Shown in pieces: positions 15,285-22,490 of a DNA stretch of 64,000 nt. Under the pieces are notes generated by a model. That model searched no databases, had not been told where the DNA came from, and saw only the letters and a list, made by a program, of their open reading frames with translations. Every line of letters starts with the position of its first letter. Position 1 is the first letter of the stretch. The position numbers and the translations under genes were made by a program. The stretch covers positions 2,346,449 to 2,410,448 of the forward strand of contig NZ_CP090898.1 of assembly GCF_023078835.1 (NCBI RefSeq), written 5' to 3'. The DNA is from Synechococcus sp. NB0720_010 (lineage in GTDB: Bacteria; Cyanobacteriota; Cyanobacteriia; PCC-6307; Cyanobiaceae).

Positions 15285-15350
15285 TTGGAAACATTCCATT
15301 CCAACCTCACACCACGGCAAGCCCCCTCGTCATGAGGGGGCTTTTTTGTG
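15285..15350 (+). ncRNA. Candidate Yfr2-like small RNA
   Basis: UUGGAA-ACAUUCCA-UUCCAA forms a first stem-loop, CCUCACACC (15305-15313) follows as single strand, and AAGCCCCCUC-GUCAU-GAGGGGGCUU with a U-run ends it at about 15347. A TAGAAC at 15274-15279 could be the -10 box, placing the start near 15285 and the length near 65 nt. UUGGAAACA plus CCUCACACC is how I remember Yfr2-type RNAs; I could not check a model. Confidence 0.5.
15319..15347 (+). terminator. Terminator of the plus-strand small RNA
   Basis: AAGCCCCCTC (15319-15328) pairs with GAGGGGGCTT (15334-15343) around GTCAT and runs into TTTTTT. No gene lies immediately upstream on this strand, which is why a small RNA is proposed. 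Confidence 0.85.
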
Positions 15351-15365
15351 ACTGGAGCTTGCCCA

Positions 15366-15390
15366 CAAAAAACCCCGCCGAGGGCGGGGT
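15366..15390 (-). terminator. Terminator on the minus strand, downstream of the L,D-transpeptidase-like gene
   Basis: ACCCCGCC-CTC-GGCGGGGT on the minus strand is followed by TTTTTT (complement of 15366-15371). It lies about 144 bases beyond the stop of the gene at 15534. CCTCACACC (complement of 15396-15404) precedes the stem, the same motif as in the plus-strand small RNA, so a third small RNA or a processed 3' UTR is possible. Confidence 0.8.
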
Positions 15391-15533
15391 CGGGGGGTGT
15401 GAGGAATGGTGCAACCCATGCAGGTAGACCATGCCGCCGGCATGAACCAGTGGAGCGCTGATGGCCGCTGTTCCACCTCGGCGGTACTTCTGCTTTAGCC
15501 AGGACCTGGGCGGTTGGCAGCGGGTGCTTCTGC

Positions 15534-16073
15534 TTAGTTGCTGACGATCAGGGTCTGGGCTGCACTGCGGCGGACCAGCTCGGCCAGGCTCAACATCTCG
15601 TCCCTGTGGATCAGGCCGATACAACCGCCGGTTCCGCTGTTCCAGTTGCGGCCGGCACTGGGGTCCAGGTGGATTCCTAAAACGCGGCGGCCCGTGCTGA
15701 AGAGGGGCTCGAGGCCGATCCAGACGGGGCCGAGCTCCCGCGGATACTCATGGCCCAATGGTTCGACTGCGCCGATCGAATAGGTCCCTGGCGGGAGGGG
15801 CGCCTGGCTACCCAGTTGGTGCCGGTTGGCGCCTTGGTATTCCGCCCGTCCGCTGACGGCTTCGAAATGCCGCACCGGTTGTCCAGGGATCTCGAGTTTC
15901 AGGTCCCAGATCGGATCCCCTGTGCGGGGGAGGCGGCGGTTGGTGCGCTCAAACGTCAGCCTTGGGGCCGGCGCTTTCGGCTCGGCAATCGCCAGCTCTT
16001 GGGCCGCGGCGGATGGTGCCAGGGTTGCGGCGAGAACGCAGCCACCCAGCAGCTGACCAAGCTTGCGACCCAT
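15534..16073 (-). CDS. Exported L,D-transpeptidase-like (YkuD-type) protein
   Basis: A 179-residue protein with a signal peptide (GGCVLAATLAPSAAAQ, residues 10-25). The C-terminal half has the YkuD catalytic pattern: GIHLDPSAG with His135, then GTGGCIGL with Cys151 as nucleophile, and LPPGTYSIGAVEPLG earlier. Such enzymes form or edit 3-3 crosslinks or attach proteins to peptidoglycan in the periplasm. The usual SHGC box reads TGGC here, so activity is likely but specificity uncertain. Its 3' end leads into the minus-strand terminator near 15380. Confidence 0.75.
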   Translation of the reverse strand: MGRKLGQLLGGCVLAATLAPSAAAQELAIAEPKAPAPRLTFERTNRRLPRTGDPIWDLKLEIPGQPVRHFEAVSGRAEYQGANRHQLGSQAPLPPGTYSIGAVEPLGHEYPRELGPVWIGLEPLFSTGRRVLGIHLDPSAGRNWNSGTGGCIGLIHRDEMLSLAELVRRSAAQTLIVSN

Positions 16074-16113
16074 GGGACTCCCGCGTGAGATCGGGGTGTC
16101 CTAGGGGGATTTC

Positions 16114-16135
16114 TTTTTCTCTCTTCAGAGAAAAA
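16114..16135. repeat. Palindrome TTTTTCTCT-CTTC-AGAGAAAAA
   Basis: A perfect 9-bp inverted repeat around four bases lies between the divergent L,D-transpeptidase-like and PPK2 genes, about 95 bases before PPK2. A closely similar element is at 19795-19815. It may be an operator; as RNA it would be a weak AT-rich hairpin. Confidence 0.45.
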
Positions 16136-16229
16136 CCAGTTGTGCAGTCGGCTCAGCGGCTGTCAGGGCTGACATTGCCTCCTGTGGTGGTCAGGGTGAC
16201 TTCAGGCGATTGCTGTTCTGAGGCTGCCG

Positions 16230-17135
16230 ATGGAGAGGGAACTGAGCCAGGTGCTCACGCAGTGCCATCACCTCACCAGGCCCTATCGAATCGACAGCGG
16301 GGATGGATTCCGGCTGAATCAGATCGATCCTGGCGACACCCTGGATCTGCCCTCCGACAAGAAGGCGGCCCGCGAGGCACTCGAGCAGGGCGTTCAGATG
16401 CTCTCGGAGCTGCAGCAGCGTCTTTATGCCCAGAACAAGTGGGCGGTGCTGCTGATCTTTCAAGCGATGGACGCCGCGGGCAAGGACGGAACGATCAAAC
16501 ATGTGATGAGTGGGGTGAATCCCCAGGGCTGCCAGGTGACGTCCTTTAAGGCCCCCTCTGCGCTGGACCTCGATCACGATTACCTCTGGCGCGCCAATCA
16601 AGCCCTGCCGGAGCGCGGGCGCATCGGGATTTTTAACCGCAGTTACTACGAAGAGACCCTGGTGGTGCGGGTCCATCCGGAGCTGTTGGCCAAGCAGTCC
16701 TTGCCGCCTGATTTGGTCGGGCCAAAGCTCTGGAAACAGCGTTTCGAGGACATTCGCCACTACGAGCGCTATCTGAGCCGTAACGGGGTGGTGGTCCTGA
16801 AGTTCTTCTTGCACCTCTCCAAAGAGGAGCAAAAGCGCCGTTTCCTGCAGCGTTTGGAGCGTCCCGAGAAGAACTGGAAGTTTTCAGCGGCCGATATCCG
16901 CGAGAGGGGGTTCTGGGAGGACTACAGCCAGGCCTATGAGGAGATGATTCGCGAGACCGCCACAGCCCATGCGCCGTGGTTTGTCGTGCCGGCTGATCAC
17001 AAGTGGTTCACCCGCTTGGTGGTCGCGGCGGCGGTGATTGAGCGTTTGGATGGCCTGGATCTGCGCTATCCCGAGGTCAGCCAGGAGGCAAAGCAGGCCC
17101 TGGCCCAGGCGCGCGAGCAGTTGCTGGCTGAGTGA
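16230..17135 (+). CDS. ppk2: Polyphosphate kinase 2 family protein
   Basis: PPK2 enzymes move phosphate between polyphosphate and nucleotides in the cytosol. The 301-residue, single-domain protein carries Walker A QAMDAAGKDGT at residues 78-88, the lid/Walker B region GRIGIFNRSYYEETLVVRV, and RFEDIRHYERYL, all typical of the family. SGVNPQGCQV and FKAPSALDLDHDYLWR match substrate-binding segments. The single domain suggests class I or III; nucleotide preference (ADP, GDP or AMP) cannot be decided. No ppk1 or exopolyphosphatase is adjacent. Confidence 0.9.
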   Translation: MERELSQVLTQCHHLTRPYRIDSGDGFRLNQIDPGDTLDLPSDKKAAREALEQGVQMLSELQQRLYAQNKWAVLLIFQAMDAAGKDGTIKHVMSGVNPQGCQVTSFKAPSALDLDHDYLWRANQALPERGRIGIFNRSYYEETLVVRVHPELLAKQSLPPDLVGPKLWKQRFEDIRHYERYLSRNGVVVLKFFLHLSKEEQKRRFLQRLERPEKNWKFSAADIRERGFWEDYSQAYEEMIRETATAHAPWFVVPADHKWFTRLVVAAAVIERLDGLDLRYPEVSQEAKQALAQAREQLLAE

Positions 17136-17218
17136 TGCGGTAGCGATCCGCTGACAGAGCCGCTGCTGCGTGAGGGAAGTCGGTGACGATAGGTCCCATC
17201 GCCATCCAGGGCTGAACC

Positions 17219-18247
17219 GTGACGCAAAGCAACTCCAACGCCAAGAGCAGCAACCAGCGTCCCTTCGCCTGGATCCGCGACCTGATTCCCTCGGGGATCA
17301 AAGAAAAGATTAAGGAGACGGTTCCTGGGATCGCTCCGCCTTCCAGCGACTCCATCGAGGTTGTCGAGGGTGTCCAGGACGCTTCCACCCACGTGGTGTT
17401 TCTACCCCGTGATCCCCAATGGGCCTACTGCTTCTGGTCCATCAGCGCGGCGGATCGCAAGAGCGCCCAGAAGGCCGGTGCGACCCAGCTCTGCATTCGT
17501 CTAGCGGACGTGACGGGCCTAGGCGGCGAGCAGTCCCATCCCCATACCCTGCAGGAGCTGGTGGTGGATGGCAACGCCAGTGAATGGTTCTTGCCCGTGC
17601 CCCTCGATGGCCGCGACTACCGGGTCGAGTTGGGCTATCGCCTGCGCTCCGGTGGTTGGTATTCCCTGGCCTTCTCGGCCGTGGCTCACGTCCCAGGCAT
17701 GGAGCCCTCCCAGCGCATTGCCGATGCCTTTGTTCCCTTCTCCCTGGAGGTTGGCCCGAGCGCTGCTCCTCAAGCGCTGACCACCCCCAGCTTTACTGCG
17801 GGCGTGCAGCACGAGCAGCACTACCAGCGGGCGACCCTTCCCACCCGTAGCCGCCGCGTCGGCTCCGAGGTGCTGCACGAATACGACCTGGCGGGCCCTG
17901 GTCCCCTGAATGATTCCGGGGTGGGTGTCTGGGCCAGTGGCCGCACCGAGTCCGGTGCTGGCGCAGCCCGTCAGCGCTCCTTCTGGTTGGTGGCTGATGC
18001 CGAGCTGATCGTCTACGGCGCCACGGATCCTGCCGCCAGCCTGTTCATCGGTGACGAGCAGATTCAGCTGGAGCGCGATGGCAGCTTCCGCATTCACGTC
18101 CCCTTCCGTGATGGTGAGCAGCTCTACCCGGTTCGCGCGATTGCCGCTGATGGTGAGCAGGAGCGCTCCATTGCGATGGAGTTTGAGCGCCGCACCCCCC
18201 ACGCTCGGGTCAACACCGCCGAAGAGGCCCAGACCGAGTGGTTCTAA
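17219..18247 (+). CDS. DUF4912 domain protein
   Basis: The 342-residue product starts at a GTG after a gap of 83 bases. The central FLPRDPQWAYCFWSISAADR and YRVELGYRLRSGGWYSLAFS are the core of the DUF4912 domain, which is widespread in cyanobacteria and resembles a carbohydrate-binding beta-sandwich. The N-terminal RDLIPSGIKEKIKETVPG is a short amphipathic segment; there is no signal peptide. The C-terminal half (SFWLVADAELIVYGATDP, then SLFIGDEQIQLERDG) looks like a second beta-rich domain. No function can be assigned. Confidence 0.82.
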   Translation: MTQSNSNAKSSNQRPFAWIRDLIPSGIKEKIKETVPGIAPPSSDSIEVVEGVQDASTHVVFLPRDPQWAYCFWSISAADRKSAQKAGATQLCIRLADVTGLGGEQSHPHTLQELVVDGNASEWFLPVPLDGRDYRVELGYRLRSGGWYSLAFSAVAHVPGMEPSQRIADAFVPFSLEVGPSAAPQALTTPSFTAGVQHEQHYQRATLPTRSRRVGSEVLHEYDLAGPGPLNDSGVGVWASGRTESGAGAARQRSFWLVADAELIVYGATDPAASLFIGDEQIQLERDGSFRIHVPFRDGEQLYPVRAIAADGEQERSIAMEFERRTPHARVNTAEEAQTEWF

Positions 18248-18328
18248 CGGCTGGTTTTCGACAGGTCTCGGAAACCCCCGCTTTCCGTTGCGGCGGTGCT
18301 AAAAAAATCCAGTTCTGATCGTTCCGGA

Positions 18329-18457
18329 ATGGACTACCTCGTGCTTGCCTCCGCTGTCGCTCCCCGAGGCGTTCCCGTGATCCTGCCGGCCCTCGGCGGT
18401 GCAGGTTTGATTGCCCTGCTGGTCTTCTTCCTGTCTCAGGCTTCCGCCAAGAGCTGA
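18329..18457 (+). CDS. Tiny membrane protein, 42 aa
   Basis: MDYLVLASAVAPRGVPVILP leads into a hydrophobic span (GLIALLVFFLS) and the end QASAKS. The ATG has a GTTCCGGA context without a clear Shine-Dalgarno. A strong terminator starts 13 bases after the stop, supporting a real transcript. Size and shape resemble small photosystem or cytochrome complex subunits, but it matches none that I know. Confidence 0.6.
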   Translation: MDYLVLASAVAPRGVPVILPALGGAGLIALLVFFLSQASAKS

Positions 18458-18470
18458 GACCGTTCATCGA

Positions 18471-18505
18471 AGCCGCCGCGCCTAGTCCTGGGCGGCGGCT
18501 TTTTT
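18471..18505 (+). terminator. Terminator after the 42-residue gene
   Basis: AGCCGCCGC pairs with GCGGCGGCT (9 bp) and TTTTTT follows at 18500-18505. The loop contains the stop codon of the convergent gene at 18482. Confidence 0.85.
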
Positions 18506-18769
18506 GTGTTCGGCTTCGGCTGGATCGGGCTGCGTGAAGGTCAAGACGCAGTAGTAGCGCGTATTGCCGTAGCCGATCTCCACGTCGTTGCAGTTGCTGC
18601 TGGTCACCCTGGCCCCCTTGGGCAGTTGTGACATGGCCTCCTGCCAGGCCTGTTGGCGGCTAAGGGGTGATTGCGAGGAGACGGATCCTTCCGCAGCCAG
18701 GCCCTGCATTGAGAATCCAAGCAGTGCGGCGGTGCCGATGGCCAAGCTGCTCTGGCGCCAACCGTTCAT
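18482..18769 (-). CDS. Exported hypothetical protein, 95 aa
   Basis: A signal peptide (SSLAIGTAALLGFSMQGLAA) precedes a short mature part with two cysteines (SSNCNDVEIGYGNTRYYCVL) that may form a disulfide. The C terminus is charged. It is preceded by 6 bases from the next minus-strand gene, so 18776 and this gene form a pair. No family recognised. Confidence 0.6.
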   Translation of the reverse strand: MNGWRQSSLAIGTAALLGFSMQGLAAEGSVSSQSPLSRQQAWQEAMSQLPKGARVTSSNCNDVEIGYGNTRYYCVLTFTQPDPAEAEHKKAAAQD

Positions 18770-18775
18770 TGGGGT

Positions 18776-19057
18776 TCAGCGGCTCTCTCCAGACATAGCT
18801 ACGGACGGCTCCAGTCCGTTGATCCAGCGCCGACCGGCGGGGACCAAGGAGCGCTCGACTTCCCGCCAGGGAAATCCCCCCTGCTTGCAGTCGAGGTCCT
18901 CCCCCATGCCGTAGCCCAGGCCGTCATGGACCTCCTCGAGGGCCTGCGGGAAGCTCAGCTGCTTGATCGAGGCGTAGACCCGCGCAATCGCGTTGACCTC
19001 TCCGGGGGTGCTGCTGCCGTTGGCATAACGCTCACGTAGCGCTTGTGCAGAGTGCAT
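18776..19057 (-). CDS. Hypothetical protein, 93 aa
   Basis: The frame starts at ATG 19057 (MHSAQALRERYANGSST); an in-frame TTG at 19084 is possible. LSFPQALEEVHDGLGYGMGEDLDCKQGGF suggests a compact helical protein without signal or membrane span. It directly precedes the exported 95-residue protein. Function unknown. Confidence 0.55.
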   Translation of the reverse strand: MHSAQALRERYANGSSTPGEVNAIARVYASIKQLSFPQALEEVHDGLGYGMGEDLDCKQGGFPWREVERSLVPAGRRWINGLEPSVAMSGESR

Positions 19058-19105
19058 GGGCTGGGCCTTCCCCTCTGCCCTCAAGGCTGGCAGCGGATTG
19101 CTGGG

Positions 19106-19447
19106 CTAGCTCGGATTGAGGGCCTGACATTCGAAAAACGTTTCCTTCAGGCTGCTGTGATCGCGATCCAGCGATCCCGTCCCTTGCATGGCCATGCTTA
19201 GCCGCGATTCCAGTCCGAGCAGCGCGGTGTAGCAGCGCAGTTGGTTGGCATCATCGGCGCGGTTTTTCAGTTGATGGGAGGTTCCCATCGCTGCGCTGCA
19301 GTCCGCCCGCGAACCTCCGTTGAAGCAGCGCATGGCCGCCTGTTGCAGGCTGAGCAGGGACTGGGCCTGGGCCGCTGGCGCGGCCAGCAGCGCGAAGAGC
19401 AGGAGCCAGCGGCGGTTCAACGGGGCATCGGCCGATGAGCGCAACAC
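19106..19447 (-). CDS. Exported Cys-containing hypothetical protein, 113 aa
   Basis: A GTG start gives a basic N terminus and a signal peptide (WLLLFALLAAPAAQAQS). The mature part has four cysteines (MRCFNGG, ADCSAAM, LRCYTALLG, FFECQAL), suggesting two disulfides in the periplasm. Function unknown. The hairpin at 19451 lies just before its start. Confidence 0.55.
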   Translation of the reverse strand: MLRSSADAPLNRRWLLLFALLAAPAAQAQSLLSLQQAAMRCFNGGSRADCSAAMGTSHQLKNRADDANQLRCYTALLGLESRLSMAMQGTGSLDRDHSSLKETFFECQALNPS

Positions 19448-19450
19448 TAA

Positions 19451-19478
19451 GAAGCCGGCCCCGATTGGAGCCGGCTTC
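19451..19478. terminator. Hairpin, probable terminator of the Nif11-like gene
   Basis: GAAGCCGGC pairs with GCCGGCTTC around 10 bases. It lies 23 bases beyond the stop of the minus-strand gene at 19502. The minus-strand sequence after the stem (TTAGTGTT) is only modestly T-rich. Confidence 0.55.
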
Positions 19479-19501
19479 GGACGTCTTGCGTTGTGATCGC
19501 G

Positions 19502-19696
19502 CTAGTGCGTGTGCGGAGCCTCCTCGCTGTGGTCGTGCTGCCAGCGGGTCAGGGTCGCTGGGGAGAACTTGTGTCCATGCTTGCGGGCAACAGAAACCAC
19601 GCAGCTGTTGTTCTCGCCGCACTTGTCGAGCTCGCGCTGCATGCTTGTGTTGCCCTTGGCTTTACGCATGAACAGTTCAAGTTGATGTCTTGACAT
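19502..19696 (-). CDS. Nif11-like small protein, 64 aa
   Basis: From ATG 19696 the product reads SRHQLELFMRKAKGNTSMQ, then CVVSVARKHGHKFSPATL, which follows the Nif11 pattern (helix, short linker, 'A+xxGxxFt' helix). Nif11 domains occur in nitrogen-related genes and as leader peptides of ribosomally made lanthipeptides in picocyanobacteria. Here there is no Gly-Gly cleavage site or Cys-rich core: the tail is RWQHDHSEEAPHTH, rich in His. A longer start at 19720 is possible. No modification enzyme lies nearby. Confidence 0.65.
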   Translation of the reverse strand: MSRHQLELFMRKAKGNTSMQRELDKCGENNSCVVSVARKHGHKFSPATLTRWQHDHSEEAPHTH

Positions 19697-19794
19697 GGCG
19701 TATTCCATGGAAAGATCCACCTACCGTTAGCGGTAGATCTGCTGCGATTGGCCTGAGTTCAGCTTCTCTCCCTGTTGAAGATTGTCTGTGTTTG

Positions 19795-19815
19795 TTCTCT
19801 CTATTCAGAGAAAAA
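19795..19815. repeat. Inverted repeat TTCTCT-CTATTC-AGAGAA
   Basis: The element ends AGAGAAAAA exactly as the one at 16114-16135 and lies 36 bases before the start of the exported gene at 19851. The pair may be binding sites for one regulator. Confidence 0.4.
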
Positions 19816-19850
19816 GATCGGGTCTTGGCTCGCTCGGTAGGGTCATCGGC

Positions 19851-20210
19851 ATGAACGTTGCATCCCCTCTGGCCCGTCTTCTGGGCGCTTCTGCGGCTGC
19901 CGTTGCCGTCTTGGCTGCTCGAGTCTTCGCGGCGGAGCCTGATCCCTATGCCCAGTTCATGGGGCACTACGAACGGGTCTTGAAGGCTCAGAATTCGGGC
20001 GATCTCTATCGCCTCTGCCGCTCCATGCAGGCGATGGATGGCCTGTTGATTGAGCACTTCGCCGTGTTTGAGCAGCGCGATCCCGGTACGGACTGGATGG
20101 AGGTGCGGGCTTCCTACAAGCCTGTCCTCGACGACCAGTGCGGCCAGGTCAGTGTTCCCCAGAAGAGCCCGCCGAAGGGGGATGCTCCTGCTGCCAAGCC
20201 CCAGAGCTAA
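19851..20210 (+). CDS. Exported hypothetical protein, 119 aa
   Basis: The signal peptide (LLGASAAAVAVLAARVFAA) is followed by YAQFMGHYERVLKAQNSGD and a helical mature part with two cysteines (YRLCRSM, DDQCGQV). The C terminus is Pro/Lys-rich (KSPPKGDAPAAKPQS). An upstream in-frame start at 19782 would add a non-signal tail and is rejected. Function unknown. Confidence 0.6.
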   Translation: MNVASPLARLLGASAAAVAVLAARVFAAEPDPYAQFMGHYERVLKAQNSGDLYRLCRSMQAMDGLLIEHFAVFEQRDPGTDWMEVRASYKPVLDDQCGQVSVPQKSPPKGDAPAAKPQS

Positions 20211-20213
20211 GGC

Positions 20214-20423
20214 TCAGTCGTCGCTCTGCAGGAAGCGCGGAGCGAAGCGCCAGGCCAACACAAGGCTCGCGAGGCCGTAGGCCACAAAGGTGGTCGCTTG
20301 GCCGAAGCTGCCCGTGCCGTAAAGCTCACGCTCCAGCAGGACGTAATCCATCACGGACGCCACTGTCCCCCAGAGGATCACCCAAACCGAGACATAGGCA
20401 ATGCCCTTGAGCGTGCGTTCCAT
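20214..20423 (-). CDS. Small two-span membrane protein, 69 aa
   Basis: MERTLKGIAYVSVWVILWG begins a first hydrophobic span, and TTFVAYGLASLVLAWRF forms a second. It is the third of three close minus-strand genes (20759, 20620, 20423; gaps of 4 and 2 bases). No family recognised. Confidence 0.6.
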   Translation of the reverse strand: MERTLKGIAYVSVWVILWGTVASVMDYVLLERELYGTGSFGQATTFVAYGLASLVLAWRFAPRFLQSDD

Positions 20424-20425
20424 GC

Positions 20426-20620
20426 TCACCACATCCACTCGTCAGGGGAGGGGATACCGCTTTCGCGGCGCACCCGAGCGATGCGTTCGCTGGCGCGCTG
20501 CTGTTCTTCGCTGCGGCTGAGCCAGGGCCGAATCCGATTGGCCGCCTTGCTGGCATCCAGGGCGGAGGGCAGTCGGGTCAGCTTGTAGTTCGCCCCGTTA
20601 TGGGTGGTGGTCTCCGTCAT
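20426..20620 (-). CDS. Small soluble hypothetical protein, 64 aa
   Basis: A polar protein with KLTRLPSALDASKAANRI and a charged helical segment (SEEQQRASERIARVRRES), ending PDEWMW. It sits between two small membrane-protein genes in a compact minus-strand group. Function unknown. Confidence 0.55.
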   Translation of the reverse strand: MTETTTHNGANYKLTRLPSALDASKAANRIRPWLSRSEEQQRASERIARVRRESGIPSPDEWMW

Positions 20621-20624
20621 CGCG

Positions 20625-20759
20625 CTATCGGTTCAGCCAAAGCTTGATCGCAACCGTGGCGGCGGCCGCCGCCAAGATCCAATAGAGCCAGGTCAGGTTC
20701 AGCACCGTCGCCAGCACCAGGCCGATCACAAAGAAGACCAGAAATCGGCCGAGGGTCAT
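20625..20759 (-). CDS. Tiny membrane protein, 44 aa
   Basis: From ATG 20759: MTLGRFLVFFVIGLVLATVL and then WLYWILAAAAATVAIKLW give two close hydrophobic segments and a basic end. It opens the three-gene minus-strand group ending at 20214. Confidence 0.6.
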   Translation of the reverse strand: MTLGRFLVFFVIGLVLATVLNLTWLYWILAAAAATVAIKLWLNR

Positions 20760-20815
20760 TTCTGCTTCGCTTGATAAATCGACCCTAACGCACTGCGGCG
20801 GTTGCTCTTTCAGTG

Positions 20816-20830
20816 AAAGAAGCGGCCAAA
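20816..20830. repeat. Palindrome TCTTTCA-G-TGAAAGA
   Basis: A perfect 7-bp inverted repeat in the divergent region between the tiny membrane protein (20759) and the FAD hydroxylase (20901). It may be an operator. Confidence 0.35.
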
Positions 20831-20900
20831 AAAGAAGTGGAACTCTCCATGCCCAACGCGTTTTGTTGTGCAGCCTTGGCGGAGAGTTGATGCAGGCGTG

Positions 20901-22388
20901 ATGTCCCAACCGGTGTTGGTGGTGGGTGCGGGGCCAGTAGGTCTCACCCTGGCGCTCGCCCTGCGTCAGCAGGACATCGCCGTTCGGGTGGTGGAACGGG
21001 AGCCGAAACCCTCCGAGCGCTCCAAGGCCCTGGTGATCTGGCCGCGGACCCTGGAGTTATTGGATCTCCAGGGCTGCGTTGAGCCCTTCTTGAAGGCTGG
21101 GATTCAGGGCCATGGAGCCCGGATCCAGGCTGGTCAACGCCTGCTGGCGGCGCTCTCCTTTTCCAAGGTGCAGAGCGCCTTCCCCTACGCCTTGATGATT
21201 CCCCAGAACCGCACTGAGGCGGTTTTGACCCAGTTGCTGGCGGAGCGGGGTGTCTTGGTGGAGCGCCAGCTGGAACTCAGCGGGTTCGCCGCCTCCGATG
21301 ACGGTGTGACGGCCGAACTCAGCCGAGCCGATGGCAGCACGGAAACGATGGAGTGCAGTTACCTGCTGGGCTGCGACGGTGCCCACAGCCTTGTGCGCCA
21401 TCAGCTGGGTCTGGCCTACAGCGGCGAAACCCTGGAATCGAATTGGGTTCTGGCGGACGTCAAGCTCGACGGCCCCGCAGCCTCCGATCAGGTGGCCGTG
21501 GTCTGGAATCCCGAGGGGATCCTGGCCCTGTTCCCGATCGTCGGAGATCGCTTCCGCATCATTGGCGATGTCTCGGGGACGGAGGCGGCCGATCCGAGCC
21601 TGGAGCAGGTTCAGAGCCTGGTGGAGCAGCGCTTGGGATCAGGCTTCCGCGCCCATGATCCGATCTGGCTCAGTCATTTCCGGATCAACGAGCGCAAGGT
21701 TGATCGCTACAGCGTCGGTCGGGTCTTCTTGGCGGGGGATGCGGCCCATATCCACAGCCCAGCTGGGGGCCAGGGCATGAACACCGGGATGCAGGATGCC
21801 TTCAACTTGGCTTGGAAACTGGCCCTAGTGCTGCAGGGCAAGGCGGGGCCACAGCTGCTGGAGACCTATTCCCCGGAACGCAGCGGGATTGGCGATCGGG
21901 TGCTGCGCAATGCCGGTGTGTTGACGCGGGTGGCTCTGCTGCGGCAGCCCCTGCTGCGTCGGCTGCGGAATCTGGCGTTCACGAATTTGGGCCGCAGTCG
22001 TCGCGTTCAAGGTCGCCTGGTGGCCCAGCTCTGCGAGACCGATCTGCACTACCGCGGCAGCGCCCTGGCTCCGGTTCTGGCTCGCTCAGGAGGCGGACTG
22101 CGCCCCGGTGAGCGCACGCCGGATCTGCCCTGCCAGGGCCCCAGTGGCCAGACGCGACTGCACGCCCTGCTGCGCTCCGGTCGCTTTGTGTTGCTGTCTG
22201 TTGGTGCGCCGCTGCCGCCGGCCGGCTCTGCCCTGGCGAGCGACTGGTTGGTTCCGGCTAGTGCGGAACCCCAGGAGGGCTACATGGCTGGCCAGACCTA
22301 TCTGATCAGGCCGGATGCCTACCTCTGCAGCAGCAGCCCCAGTGCCGATCAGGAGCGCCTTGTGGCCCTGTGGGATCAGTGGCGCTGA
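20901..22388 (+). CDS. FAD-dependent aromatic-ring hydroxylase-like monooxygenase
   Basis: A 495-residue flavoprotein of the PHBH/MhpA/phenol hydroxylase group. The FAD-binding GxGxxG is VVGAGPVGLTLALALR near residue 7, the DG motif is LLGCDGAHSLVRHQLG, and the GD motif is FLAGDAAHIHSPAGGQGMN. These enzymes hydroxylate aromatic or polyketide-like substrates using NAD(P)H and O2. The C-terminal 150 residues resemble the thioredoxin-like domain of larger family members. The start at 20901 (MSQPVLVVG) is set by the family; an upstream frame from 20868 is open. Substrate unknown. Confidence 0.85.
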   Translation: MSQPVLVVGAGPVGLTLALALRQQDIAVRVVEREPKPSERSKALVIWPRTLELLDLQGCVEPFLKAGIQGHGARIQAGQRLLAALSFSKVQSAFPYALMIPQNRTEAVLTQLLAERGVLVERQLELSGFAASDDGVTAELSRADGSTETMECSYLLGCDGAHSLVRHQLGLAYSGETLESNWVLADVKLDGPAASDQVAVVWNPEGILALFPIVGDRFRIIGDVSGTEAADPSLEQVQSLVEQRLGSGFRAHDPIWLSHFRINERKVDRYSVGRVFLAGDAAHIHSPAGGQGMNTGMQDAFNLAWKLALVLQGKAGPQLLETYSPERSGIGDRVLRNAGVLTRVALLRQPLLRRLRNLAFTNLGRSRRVQGRLVAQLCETDLHYRGSALAPVLARSGGGLRPGERTPDLPCQGPSGQTRLHALLRSGRFVLLSVGAPLPPAGSALASDWLVPASAEPQEGYMAGQTYLIRPDAYLCSSSPSADQERLVALWDQWR

Positions 22389-22490
22389 GCTGGTTTTCGA
22401 CGAGTTGCATCGAAGAGTGGAAGATTTGATTAAGTCCGAAGAACGGATATTCAGGTTTGATCAGTTTTGGGTTGATCAGCAAAAAACACC

